Shown piece by piece: positions 7,789 to 16,226 of a DNA stretch of 64,000 nt; position 1 is the stretch's first letter; every line of letters starts with the position of its first letter. The stretch is from Atopomonas hussainii. Its GTDB lineage: Bacteria; Pseudomonadota; Gammaproteobacteria; Pseudomonadales; Pseudomonadaceae. The notes under the pieces were generated by a model. The model saw only the letters and a program-made list of their open reading frames with translations, had not been told where the DNA came from and ran no database searches. The DNA is taken from NCBI RefSeq assembly GCF_900109735.1, contig NZ_FOAS01000003.1, positions 62,001 through 126,000 on the forward strand, written 5' to 3'. The translations under genes were made by a program, and so were the position numbers.

Positions 7789-10090
7789 CAGCCTCGCCCG
7801 CAACGCCAGCTGGTTCGGTTTAGCGCTGTTGCTGCTACTGCCGCTGTTACTGCTCGGCAGTGGCGCACGCCAAGCGCAAGTCAGTGCCGACTTATTGCAA
7901 CTGTTGCCCACGCTGGCGCAAGACCCGCTCAGCCAGCGCGCCCAAGCGCGCATGCAAGCAGCAGTGAATGGCCAACTGTGGTTGCTGATCGGTCATCCAG
8001 ATGCCGCGCGCTTAGCGCCAGCCGCCGCCCAGCTCAGCGCCGATTGGCAAGACAGTGGTTTATTTCGTGAGGTGCGCTGGCAGTTTCAGGGTGACCTTGC
8101 GCAGCTGCGTGAAACACTGCGCCAGCAGCGTCTGGCGCGGCTACCGGCGCATGAGGTTCAGGCACTGCTCGATAAGCCCAGCCAATGGCTCGACGAACGC
8201 AGCGCACGCTTGTTTAGCCCGCTGCGTGACGACCTACTGCCATTACCTGAAGACTGGTTTGGCCTAGCCAATTTCAGCCTGCGCGCGCCGCTGGCTGATT
8301 TTAATCTGCAACTTGCCGATGGCAGCCTGCAACGCCACGCCGAGGGGCAACACTGGTTGCTGCTGCAAGCGCGCAGCCATAGCGATGCATGGCAGCTAGA
8401 CAGCCCCACGCAGATTGCCGCCTTACTGCAAGACAGCCAACAACAGCTGGCCGCCCAAGGCGTGACCTTGTTGGCCAGCGGCGGCGTGCTGCATGCCGCC
8501 GCTGCACAACAACAGGCGCAGCGCGAAATCAATCTGGTCGGCGGCGGCGGTCTGTTCGGCATCGTGCTACTGCTCGCCGTGAGCTTTCGCAGCGTGCGCG
8601 CCCTCAGCGCTTTGTTGCCGGTCTGTTTGGGCATGGCCGCGGGCACGCTGGTGACCCTGTGCTGGTTTGACAGCGTGCATGTGCTCACCCTAGTGCTCGG
8701 CTGCAGCTTGCTGGGCGTGGCCATCGACTATCCGCTGCACCTGTTGGCCAAGCGCTGGCAAGCCGAACGCTGGCCCGCTGAGCGCGCCCTCAGTTATCTG
8801 TTACCGAGCCTGACCCTAGGCCTTGTCACCAGTCTGGCTGGCTACCTACTGCTGGGTTCAACGCCCATGCCGGCGCTGCAGCAAGTCGCGGTGTTTTCCG
8901 CCAGCGGCTTGCTCGCCGCCTACTGCAGCGTGATCGCCTTGCTGCCGCGCCTACTGCGCAACTGGCCAGCACAGCCCGCGCCCGGCTGGCTGGCCCGCCC
9001 GGTGCAGGCTTGGCTACACAGCCGCTACCTAGCCCCGTTAGCCGCGATCGTGAGTGTGCTGCTCTTATTGGCCGGCGCCCCGCAGCTGGGTTTTGGCGAA
9101 GGCTTGCGCAGCTGGGTAAGTACCCCGCCCGCACTGCAACAGCAGGAGCAACGCTTTGCCCAGCTGTCCGGCCAGCAACCCACCAGTCAGCACTTTATTG
9201 TTAGCGGCGCCAACCTCAGCGAGCTGTTGCAGCGCGAGCAGGCGCTGCTGGCTAAGCTGCAGCCGTTGATTGATCAAGGCAGGCTTAACAGCGCCCTAGC
9301 GCTAAGCCAGCAGTTCACCCCACCGTCAACCCAACAGGCGCTGCAGCAGCAGTTCCGCCAGCTGGCTGACAGCTCGCTGGCACTACCGCGCTGGCAAGCC
9401 GCTGGTGTTTCGCCAAACACACTTAAAGCAGCGCTGCAGTCGCTAGCGGCGCTGCCCTTGGTGAGTATTGAGGACTGGTTAGCCAGCCAAACCGGCCAAC
9501 CCTTTGCTGTGCTGTGGCTAGGCGAGCACGATGGCCAGCTGCATAGCGTGGTGAGCCTCAATGGCCTGCGCGATACCGAGGCTATGGCCACGTTAAGTGA
9601 TCTGCCCGGGGTGCGCTGGGCCGACCCGCTCGCGCAAGTACAGCAACAACTGAACAACACGCGGCAACACGCCGCTTGGCTGATTGCCTTGGCCAGTGCC
9701 TGCATGGGGTTGCTGCTGGTGCTGCGCTGTGGGCTGCGCGCGGGGCTGCGTATTTTAAGTGTGCCTGTGCTGGCCAGCGCGGCCAGTCTGGGCTTGCTGG
9801 GTTTACTGGGCGAGCCGCTGACCCTATTCAGCCTGTTTGCCCTGTGGTTAGTGCTGGCGATCGGCGTGGATTACGCCATTTTTATCCAGCAGCAATTTAG
9901 CCTCAGCACCGCCTGCGGCTTGTGGCTGCAGGCAGCGACAACTCTGCTGTCGTTTGGCCTACTGGCGCTCAGCCAAACCCCAGTAATTCATAATTTTGGC
10001 CTCACCCTTAGCCTTGGCCTGGCTGCCACTCTTGCGCTGACGCCACTGGCCAGCGCGTCCATGTTGCGGAGTCATCATGCAAACACGTGA
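7778..10090 (+). CDS. MMPL/RND-superfamily exporter of the aryl polyene cluster
   Basis: A large inner-membrane transporter of about 770 residues made of two similar halves. Each half has one N-terminal membrane helix, a large periplasmic domain and a five-helix bundle (first bundle near residues 255-400, second near 640-765). Such MMPL proteins export lipids or pigments using the proton gradient. I infer a TTG start at 7778, preceded by AGGAAG at 7763-7768; it overlaps the LolA-like gene by 11 bases and gives the usual start just before the first membrane helix. Earlier in-frame starts would overlap that gene by 100 bases and add a low-complexity leader. Confidence 0.85.
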   Translation: MRPDSLARNASWFGLALLLLLPLLLLGSGARQAQVSADLLQLLPTLAQDPLSQRAQARMQAAVNGQLWLLIGHPDAARLAPAAAQLSADWQDSGLFREVRWQFQGDLAQLRETLRQQRLARLPAHEVQALLDKPSQWLDERSARLFSPLRDDLLPLPEDWFGLANFSLRAPLADFNLQLADGSLQRHAEGQHWLLLQARSHSDAWQLDSPTQIAALLQDSQQQLAAQGVTLLASGGVLHAAAAQQQAQREINLVGGGGLFGIVLLLAVSFRSVRALSALLPVCLGMAAGTLVTLCWFDSVHVLTLVLGCSLLGVAIDYPLHLLAKRWQAERWPAERALSYLLPSLTLGLVTSLAGYLLLGSTPMPALQQVAVFSASGLLAAYCSVIALLPRLLRNWPAQPAPGWLARPVQAWLHSRYLAPLAAIVSVLLLLAGAPQLGFGEGLRSWVSTPPALQQQEQRFAQLSGQQPTSQHFIVSGANLSELLQREQALLAKLQPLIDQGRLNSALALSQQFTPPSTQQALQQQFRQLADSSLALPRWQAAGVSPNTLKAALQSLAALPLVSIEDWLASQTGQPFAVLWLGEHDGQLHSVVSLNGLRDTEAMATLSDLPGVRWADPLAQVQQQLNNTRQHAAWLIALASACMGLLLVLRCGLRAGLRILSVPVLASAASLGLLGLLGEPLTLFSLFALWLVLAIGVDYAIFIQQQFSLSTACGLWLQAATTLLSFGLLALSQTPVIHNFGLTLSLGLAATLALTPLASASMLRSHHANT

Positions 10091-11303
10091 AGTCGTCGTT
10101 ATCGGTGCTGGGCCCTCCGGCGCGATTGCCAGCGCCTTGCTCAAGCGCCAAGGTCACGATGTGCTGGTGCTGGAGCGCCAGCATTTCCCCCGCTTTAGTA
10201 TCGGCGAGAGTTTGCTCACCCACTGCCTCGACTTTGTTGAAGAGGCCGGCATGTTGCCGGCAGTAGAAGCGGCCGGCTTTCAGTTTAAAAACGGCGCGGC
10301 ATTCAGCTGGGGCGAGCGCTACACCGACTTCGACTTTGGCGACAAATTTGGCCACGGCCGCGATAGCACCTTTCAGGTACAGCGTGCCAGCTTCGACAAA
10401 CTGCTGGCCGATCAAGCCGCGCTGCAAGGGGTCGCGATTCGCTACGGCGAAAGCGTCATCGCCGCCGACTTTAGCGGTGCGCAAGCCGCGCTGCGCGTAC
10501 AGCGTGAAGACGGCAGCGAATACGAGGTGAGCGCCCAGTTTGTCCTCGACGGCAGCGGCTATGGCCGCGTCTTGCCACGCCTGCTCGATCTCGACACGCC
10601 CTCGGCCTTCCCCAACCGCTGCGCGGTATTCACCCATATCGAAGACCGTATCGACGACCCCGACTTCGACCGCAACAAGATCCTCATCACCATCCACCCA
10701 GAACATCGCGGCGTGTGGTACTGGCTGATCCCGTTCAGTAACGGCCGCTGTTCGCTCGGCGTAGTGGCCGAAGAAAGCTTCTACCGCGACCAGCCCGCCG
10801 AACTGCAAGCCTGCCTGCAAAAGCTGGCCAGCGAACCGCCGATGCTGGCCCGCCTGCTGAAGAACGCCGTGTGGGACACCCCAGTGAACCGCCAAGCCGG
10901 TTACTCCGCCAACGTCAAAGCACTGCACGGGCGCAATTTCGCCTTGCTGGGTAATGCCGCAGAATTTCTCGATCCGGTGTTCTCCTCCGGCGTCACCATC
11001 GCCATGCACTCCGCCAGCTTGGCCGCGGGTCTTGTGCATCGTCAGCTGGGCGGCGAGCAGATCGACTGGGACAGCGCCTTTAGCACCCCACTGATGCGCG
11101 GCGTGAACACCTTCCGCGCCTATGTCGAGGGCTGGTACGACGGCAGCTTCCAAAACGTGATCTTCCAGAGCGAGCGCAACAATGAGATCAAGAAAATGAT
11201 CTGCGCGATTCTGGCTGGCTACGCCTGGAATGCCGACAACCCCTTTGTCGCCGAAGCCAAGCGCCGTCTGCGCGTGGTCAGTGAGCTATGCGCGCTGGCC
11301 TGA
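10077..11303 (+). CDS. FAD-dependent oxidoreductase with flavin-halogenase signatures
   Basis: A 408-residue FAD enzyme of the tryptophan-halogenase-like/geranylgeranyl-reductase superfamily. Visible are the dinucleotide fold GAGPSGA (10-16), FPRFSIGES (37-45), and WYWLIP (214-219), which fits the WxWxIP signature of flavin-dependent halogenases. K71 in FKNGAAFSWG sits where the catalytic lysine of that family is expected. It may halogenate the aryl head group, as known for xanthomonadin pigments, or it may be a non-halogenating oxidase common in aryl polyene clusters; sequence alone does not decide. ATG 10077 overlaps the exporter gene by 14 bases, and the end overlaps the DUF3261 gene. Confidence 0.82.
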   Translation: MQTREVVVIGAGPSGAIASALLKRQGHDVLVLERQHFPRFSIGESLLTHCLDFVEEAGMLPAVEAAGFQFKNGAAFSWGERYTDFDFGDKFGHGRDSTFQVQRASFDKLLADQAALQGVAIRYGESVIAADFSGAQAALRVQREDGSEYEVSAQFVLDGSGYGRVLPRLLDLDTPSAFPNRCAVFTHIEDRIDDPDFDRNKILITIHPEHRGVWYWLIPFSNGRCSLGVVAEESFYRDQPAELQACLQKLASEPPMLARLLKNAVWDTPVNRQAGYSANVKALHGRNFALLGNAAEFLDPVFSSGVTIAMHSASLAAGLVHRQLGGEQIDWDSAFSTPLMRGVNTFRAYVEGWYDGSFQNVIFQSERNNEIKKMICAILAGYAWNADNPFVAEAKRRLRVVSELCALA

Positions 11304-11806
11304 TTAGCCTTGCGCTGGCCCTGCTCAGCGGCTGCGCCAATGTCGCCACGCTTAACCCCAGCGTGACACTGGCCAGCCCGCAGCAATGGCTGCTTGAACA
11401 CCGCCCCGCGCAAGGCGCGCTGCAAGCGTGGCTGTTGGTGGTGCAAAACCAAGCACAGGGTAGTCTGTGGGCGCTCTACGACCCGCTAGGCGTACCGCGC
11501 GAGCGTCTGCTTTGGCAGTCTGGCCAATGGCAACGCCAAGGCTTTCTGCCACCCTTTACCCTCACCGACAGTCGTGAGCTGTTTGCTGCGCTGCAATTTG
11601 CCCTCACCCCTACCGAGCAGGTGGTTAAAGCGTTCCCCACCGCGCGCAGCACAGCACAGCAGCGCTGCCTACCCACACCGCGTACGACGGAGTGTCGTTG
11701 GCAGGTCAGCTACCCAGAGGGCACACTAGCGCCCGCCCAGTTAACGCTCAGCAATGGCCTGCAATTAACTCTGCAACCCATCACCCGCACGGAGGCCCAG
11801 CCATGA
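11288..11806 (+). CDS. DUF3261 lipoprotein of the aryl polyene cluster
   Basis: A 172-residue lipoprotein. The signal peptide ends in the lipobox LLSGC, so the mature protein begins at Cys16 and is membrane-anchored in the periplasm. The rest matches the DUF3261 family (WLLEHRPAQGALQAWLLVV and related blocks), which I know mainly from aryl polyene clusters next to LolA and MMPL genes. It is likely part of the periplasmic transport or outer-membrane insertion path, and it may play a LolB-like role as receiver of cargo from the LolA-like protein. That role is inference. Its start lies in the previous gene (16-base overlap) and its stop overlaps the ketosynthase start (ATGA). Confidence 0.78.
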   Translation: MRAGLISLALALLSGCANVATLNPSVTLASPQQWLLEHRPAQGALQAWLLVVQNQAQGSLWALYDPLGVPRERLLWQSGQWQRQGFLPPFTLTDSRELFAALQFALTPTEQVVKAFPTARSTAQQRCLPTPRTTECRWQVSYPEGTLAPAQLTLSNGLQLTLQPITRTEAQP

Positions 11807-12963
11807 ACACCTACCTGAATGCGCTAGGCCTGATCTCGCCGCTGGGTAACGACCTTGCTAGCACGGCGCAGGCACTGTTCAGTGGCCGCAGTGGCTTGCA
11901 AAAGCAAGCGGGCTGGATCCCTGAGCAATCAATCCCGGTCGGCGCGGTTAACACCCCGCTCGCGGCATTGCCCGACGCGCTGCACGCCTACGAGAACCGC
12001 TGTAATCGCCTGCTGTATGCCGCCTTAGCGCCCTTAGCCGCCGAGCTCGACCAAGCGCTAACCCGCTATGGCCGCGCACGTGTGGGGTTGGTCATCGGCA
12101 CTAGCACGGCGGGTATTTTGGAAGGCGGCCAAGCGGTGCGCGAAGGCCACGCCGCAGCGCACTATGGCCGCCAAGAACTGACCTCGGCCACCCGCTGGCT
12201 GGAGCAGTATTTAGGCTTGCAAGGGCCGGTGATTTTGATTTCCACCGCCTGCACCTCAGGCGCGCGGGCGCTGCTCACCGCCAAGCGTCTGCTGCACAGT
12301 GATCTGTGCGATGTCGTGCTGTGCGGCGGCGCCGACTCGTTATGCCACCTCACGCTGAACGGTTTTAATGCCTTGGAAGCGATTGCCGCCGAGCCCTGTC
12401 AGCCGCTATCGGCTAACCGCCAAGGCATCAATATCGGCGAGGCAGCAGCGCTGTTTTTGCTTAGCAAAGAACCCAGCCCGATTCGCTTATTAGGCGCCGC
12501 CGCCAGCAGCGACGCGCACCATATGTCTGCCCCCGACCCCAGCGGCCAAGGGGCGCTGCGCGCCATGCAAGGCGCGCTCAAGGATGCGCAACTGAGCGCG
12601 AGCGACATCGGCTATCTCAACTTGCACGGCACCGCGACGGTGCATAACGACGCCATGGAAAGCCTCGCCGCGCACCAGCTGTTTGCCGAGCACGTGCCCT
12701 GCTCATCCACCAAACCGCTGACCGGCCACACCTTAGGTGCTGCCGGTGCGTTGGAAGCGGCTTTCTGCTGGCTCACCTTGCACCCCGACTACAACCCCGA
12801 GCGGCGCCTGCCGCTGCACTGCTGGGATGGCCAAGCCGATCCCAAACTACCCCGCTTAGCCTTAGCTGACAGCAACGCACGCCTGGCCAAGCCCTACGCC
12901 ATGAGCAACTCCTTTGCCTTTGGCGGCAACAATGCCTGCGTCATTTTAGGAGCCAGCACATGA
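11803..12963 (+). CDS. Beta-ketoacyl-ACP synthase (aryl polyene elongation ketosynthase)
   Basis: A 386-residue ketosynthase with an intact Cys-His-His triad: C150 in STACTSG, H275 in LHGTAT and H309 in LTGHTLG. It is shorter than FabF. In known aryl polyene systems the catalytic elongation ketosynthase pairs with a chain-length factor that lacks the cysteine; here that partner would lie upstream of the window. It would condense malonyl-ACP with the growing aryl-polyene chain. It starts at ATG 11803 in an ATGA overlap and ends in another with the dehydratase gene, so the genes 11803-15390 form one tight fatty-acid-synthesis-like block. Confidence 0.88.
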   Translation: MNTYLNALGLISPLGNDLASTAQALFSGRSGLQKQAGWIPEQSIPVGAVNTPLAALPDALHAYENRCNRLLYAALAPLAAELDQALTRYGRARVGLVIGTSTAGILEGGQAVREGHAAAHYGRQELTSATRWLEQYLGLQGPVILISTACTSGARALLTAKRLLHSDLCDVVLCGGADSLCHLTLNGFNALEAIAAEPCQPLSANRQGINIGEAAALFLLSKEPSPIRLLGAAASSDAHHMSAPDPSGQGALRAMQGALKDAQLSASDIGYLNLHGTATVHNDAMESLAAHQLFAEHVPCSSTKPLTGHTLGAAGALEAAFCWLTLHPDYNPERRLPLHCWDGQADPKLPRLALADSNARLAKPYAMSNSFAFGGNNACVILGAST

Positions 12964-13433
12964 GCCTCTGGCCAATCCACGAGCTAGTGCCGCATGCCGG
13001 CGATATGATTCTGCTCGATCACGTGCTCGAATACGGCGCGGAGCACTTGCAGGCCCAAGTCACCATTAACCGGCAGGGTTTGTTTAACCAAGCTGACGAC
13101 AGCCTGCCCGCGTGGGTGGGCATTGAAATCATGGCGCAAGGCATCGCCGCCTATGCCGGCTGCCATGCGCGCGCCGCCGGGCAAGCGCCAGAGCTGGGTT
13201 TTTTACTCGGCACCCGGCAATTTCACACCAGCCACGACCGCTTACCGGCCGGTACAGTGCTGCAGTTACAGGTAGAGCGCACCTTGCAAGATGACAGCGG
13301 CATGGCCGTTTTTGAATGCCGCTTAAGCAGCGACGACATTCAACTGCAGGCGCGCTTAAACGTGTATCGGCCGAACAACATCGCCGATTACCTCAACGAA
13401 CCCGCCCCCGGAGCCCGCAATCGCAATGACTGA
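12960..13433 (+). CDS. Hotdog 3-hydroxyacyl-ACP dehydratase-like protein
   Basis: A 157-residue single hotdog domain of the aryl polyene dehydratase type. The central helix block WVGIEIMAQGIAAYAG retains the acidic residue of FabZ-like enzymes, but the usual HFPxxPxxPGV loop with the catalytic histidine is not visible (the corresponding stretch is FNQADDSLPAW). The H-containing loop is instead in the fused ligase-dehydratase at 1884-3578. The two may act as a heterodimer, as described for ApeI and ApeP; whether active sites are shared is inference. It overlaps the ketosynthase by four bases and the ketoreductase by eight. Confidence 0.82.
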   Translation: MSLWPIHELVPHAGDMILLDHVLEYGAEHLQAQVTINRQGLFNQADDSLPAWVGIEIMAQGIAAYAGCHARAAGQAPELGFLLGTRQFHTSHDRLPAGTVLQLQVERTLQDDSGMAVFECRLSSDDIQLQARLNVYRPNNIADYLNEPAPGARNRND

Positions 13434-14154
13434 CCGCATCCTCGTGACTGGCTCAAGCCGTGGCATTGGCCGTGCCATCGCCCTGCGCTTGGCGCTAGCT
13501 GGCTTCGATATCGTGCTGCACTGCCGCAGCCGCCGTGACGAAGCCGAACAGGTGGCAGAGCAGATCATCGCCCTGGGCCGCCAAGTGCAGATTCTGCAAT
13601 TCGATGTCAGCGACCGCGCACAGAGCCGCGCCGCCCTGGAGGCCGACATCGAAGCCCACGGCGCCTACTACGGTGTGGTGTGCAATGCCGGGCTGACCCG
13701 TGATGGCGCCTTCCCGGCGCTGAGCGAAGAAGATTGGGACCAAGTGCTACGCACCAATCTCGATGGCTTTTACAATGTGCTGCATCCGCTGATCATGCCG
13801 ATGATCCGCCGCCGCGCGGCCGGCCGTATCGTCTGCATCACTTCGGTATCGGGGCTGATCGGCAACCGTGGGCAAGTCAATTACAGTGCGTCCAAAGCCG
13901 GGGTGATCGGCGCCGCTAAAGCGCTGGCCATTGAACTGGGTAAACGTAAGATCACCGTGAATTGCGTTGCGCCGGGGCTGATTGAAACCGACATGCTGGA
14001 CGAGCACGTGCCCATCGACGAGATTCTAAAAATGATTCCCGCCGCGCGCATGGGCAGCCCGGAAGAAGTCGCCGCGGCGGTTAATTTTTTAATGTCTGCC
14101 GAAGCAGGTTACATCACACGCCAAGTGCTGGCGGTTAATGGTGGTTTGTGTTGA
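13426..14154 (+). CDS. 3-oxoacyl-ACP reductase (FabG-like) of the aryl polyene cluster
   Basis: A 242-residue short-chain dehydrogenase. The cofactor loop is TGSSRGIG (residues 7-14), and the NAG block and the catalytic Ser-Tyr-Lys set are present (ITSVSG, then NYSASK). It reduces the beta-keto group after each condensation with NADPH, in the cytoplasm. It is distinct from the housekeeping fabG, which lies in the fabD-fabG-acpP operon in Pseudomonas. Its start overlaps the dehydratase gene by eight bases, and its TGA is followed at once by the ATG of the next ketosynthase. Confidence 0.92.
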   Translation: MTDRILVTGSSRGIGRAIALRLALAGFDIVLHCRSRRDEAEQVAEQIIALGRQVQILQFDVSDRAQSRAALEADIEAHGAYYGVVCNAGLTRDGAFPALSEEDWDQVLRTNLDGFYNVLHPLIMPMIRRRAAGRIVCITSVSGLIGNRGQVNYSASKAGVIGAAKALAIELGKRKITVNCVAPGLIETDMLDEHVPIDEILKMIPAARMGSPEEVAAAVNFLMSAEAGYITRQVLAVNGGLC

Positions 14155-15390
14155 ATGAGTAGTTTCAAACGCGTCGTCGTCACCGGCATGGCCGGCATCA
14201 CCTCACTGGGCAGCGACTGGCCAAGCATCGCCAGCGCGTTTCGCGCCGGGCGCAGCGGCATTCGCTACATGAGCGAATGGGACCGCTATGCCGACCTCAA
14301 CACCCGCCTAGGCGGCCCGGTGGATGACTTTCAAGCCCCCAGCCATTGGACACGCAAGCAAATGCGCAGTATGGGCCGCGTATCACGCTTGTCGGTGCGC
14401 GCCGCCGAGCTGGCGCTAGCCCAAGCAGGCCTGAGCGATGACGCCAGCATTCGTGATGGGCGCATGGGCGTTGCCTGCGGCTCATCCACCGGCAGCACCG
14501 ACGAAGTCAAAGCCTTCGGCAACATGCTGCTCAATGGCAGCGCCGACGGCCTGAATGCCAACTCCTATGTGCGCATGATGCCGCACACCACAGCCGCCAA
14601 TATCAGCATCTTCTTTGGCCTGAAGGGGCGTTTGATTCCTACCTCTAGCGCTTGCACTAGCGGCAGCCAAGGGATTGGTTTCGCTTACGAGGCAATCAAG
14701 TTTGGCCGCCTGCCGATGATGCTCGCCGGCGGCGCGGAAGAACTGTGCCCCACCGAGGCCATGGTGTTCGACGCGCTGTATGCCACCAGCCTGAAAAACG
14801 ACACCCCCCAGCTGAGCCCGCGCCCTTACGACAGTGGCCGTGACGGCCTGGTGATCGGCGAAGCTGCCGGCATGCTGGTGCTCGAAGAGCTCGAACACGC
14901 CAAGGCTCGCGGCGCGACCATTTATGCCGAAATCGTCGGCTTTGGCTGCAATGCCGACGGCCAACACACCACCCGCCCCGAACAAGCCACCATGCGCGGC
15001 GCGATGGAGCTGGCGTTGGCCGATGCCAACCTGCCGCCCAGCGCAATTGGCTACGTAAACGGCCACGGCACCGCCACCGAGCAAGGCGACATTGCGGAAA
15101 CCCAAGCTACCAGCAGCCTGTTCGGCACGCAGATGCCGCTTAGCTCGCAAAAGAGCTACCTCGGTCATACCTTAGGCGCCTGCGGCGCGCTGGAGTCTTG
15201 GTTCAGCATCGAAATGCTCAACAGCGACCGCTACCTACCCACGCTCAACTTGGTCGATATTGACCCGCGCTGCGGCGAACTGGATTACCTGCGCGGCGAA
15301 GACCGCGTGATCAGCAACGAATACGTGATGAACAACAATTTTGCCTTCGGCGGCGTCAACACTTCGTTGATTTTCCGCCGTTGGGCTTAA
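14155..15390 (+). CDS. Beta-ketoacyl-ACP synthase (second complete ketosynthase)
   Basis: A 411-residue FabF-like ketosynthase with the full triad: C167 in SSACTSG, then NGHGTATEQ and SYLGHTLGACG. It is longer and closer to FabF than the 11803 enzyme. In described aryl polyene systems the ketosynthase at this end of the cluster (ApeR-type) performs the first condensation on the aryl starter; that assignment is by position and similarity. There is no gap to the reductase before it. The next gene follows after 25 bases with a strong ribosome-binding site, and I see no terminator between, so transcription may continue. Confidence 0.9.
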   Translation: MSSFKRVVVTGMAGITSLGSDWPSIASAFRAGRSGIRYMSEWDRYADLNTRLGGPVDDFQAPSHWTRKQMRSMGRVSRLSVRAAELALAQAGLSDDASIRDGRMGVACGSSTGSTDEVKAFGNMLLNGSADGLNANSYVRMMPHTTAANISIFFGLKGRLIPTSSACTSGSQGIGFAYEAIKFGRLPMMLAGGAEELCPTEAMVFDALYATSLKNDTPQLSPRPYDSGRDGLVIGEAAGMLVLEELEHAKARGATIYAEIVGFGCNADGQHTTRPEQATMRGAMELALADANLPPSAIGYVNGHGTATEQGDIAETQATSSLFGTQMPLSSQKSYLGHTLGACGALESWFSIEMLNSDRYLPTLNLVDIDPRCGELDYLRGEDRVISNEYVMNNNFAFGGVNTSLIFRRWA

Positions 15391-15415
15391 CTCAGCACCG
15401 AAAGGAGATCAGGGA

Positions 15416-16222
15416 ATGACACGCAGTAAAACTCGTATAACAGGACTCTTGTTAATACTTTTAGCTCTGGGCGGCTGTACCAGCGCTAAAATCCATAACG
15501 CCTCAGAGTCTTTCTCACGTGACTTAAACATTGATGAGCAACAAGTACAGCGCGCCATTATTACTGCCATTAACGATCGGCAATGGCAAGTGCAGTCAGT
15601 CAAGCCAAATTTAATCCAAGCCGAACTTACCGTGCGCAACCGGCACCACGCCGAAGTAGACATCCCCTATAGCAACACTGGATTCAGCATCAACTATCGA
15701 AGCAGCTGGGGCTTAAATCAGTCTGGGGAAAAGATTCACCGCAGCTACAACAAGTGGGTCAACAACCTTAGAAACAACATTCTAAAGGAGCTTGATTTAA
15801 GCGCCGGCCATGCTTACGCTGATAACTTAGGAATCGTCAAGCAAGGCGCCGAAACCCCGGAGTACTTCAGTATCCAAGAGGCCATCACACGAGCAACCGA
15901 CGCAGGCCAACTAGATGGCTCGGTCAGGTTTTTCATGGAAGGCGAGCAACTTCCAGCTAGCCTTCATCTTCGTGATAGCGTGACAGCTCACCGTAAAACA
16001 AACTCTTCTAATAAAACCTCAGAAGAAGCCTGTTTGTGGGCTGCACAAACAGCTCTAATCGCGTTGCAAAATAAAGCCAAGTCTCTCGGTGCAAATGCCG
16101 TCACTGGAATAGTCAGCTACTATGCACGAGATGTTTATAAGAGCAAAGATAAGTTCCAATGTCACTCTGGCTTAGTAGTCGCCAGCGTTGCGTTACGCGG
16201 CACTATTACCAACATCGAATAG
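15416..16222 (+). CDS. Two-part lipoprotein of unknown function
   Basis: A 268-residue lipoprotein with lipobox ALGGC (Cys near residue 21). Residues about 25-130 resemble small Pseudomonas lipoproteins with a conserved block ending in IHRSYNKWVNNLRNNI. The last 70 residues resemble a separate family often annotated as excinuclease ATPase-like: a cysteine-led helix (EEACLWAAQTALIALQNKAK), then GANAVTGIVSYY and CHSGLVVASVALRG. The name excinuclease there is not functional evidence. It is probably a periplasmic, membrane-anchored protein. The gene is clearly lower in G+C than its neighbours (26 of 60 bases at 15481-15540 by hand count) and uses different codons. AAGGAG at 15402-15407 gives a strong start. 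The function is unknown. Confidence 0.7.
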   Translation: MTRSKTRITGLLLILLALGGCTSAKIHNASESFSRDLNIDEQQVQRAIITAINDRQWQVQSVKPNLIQAELTVRNRHHAEVDIPYSNTGFSINYRSSWGLNQSGEKIHRSYNKWVNNLRNNILKELDLSAGHAYADNLGIVKQGAETPEYFSIQEAITRATDAGQLDGSVRFFMEGEQLPASLHLRDSVTAHRKTNSSNKTSEEACLWAAQTALIALQNKAKSLGANAVTGIVSYYARDVYKSKDKFQCHSGLVVASVALRGTITNIE

Positions 16223-16226
16223 AACA

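Noticed and set aside
10008-11153. A 381-codon minus-strand open frame opposite the FAD oxidoreductase
   Set aside because: It lies wholly across a well-supported gene with motifs on the plus strand; no recognisable domain.
15416-16222. DNA repair function (excinuclease) for the lipoprotein
   Set aside because: The database-style name of the C-terminal family has no catalytic motif here, and the lipobox places the protein outside the cytoplasm.
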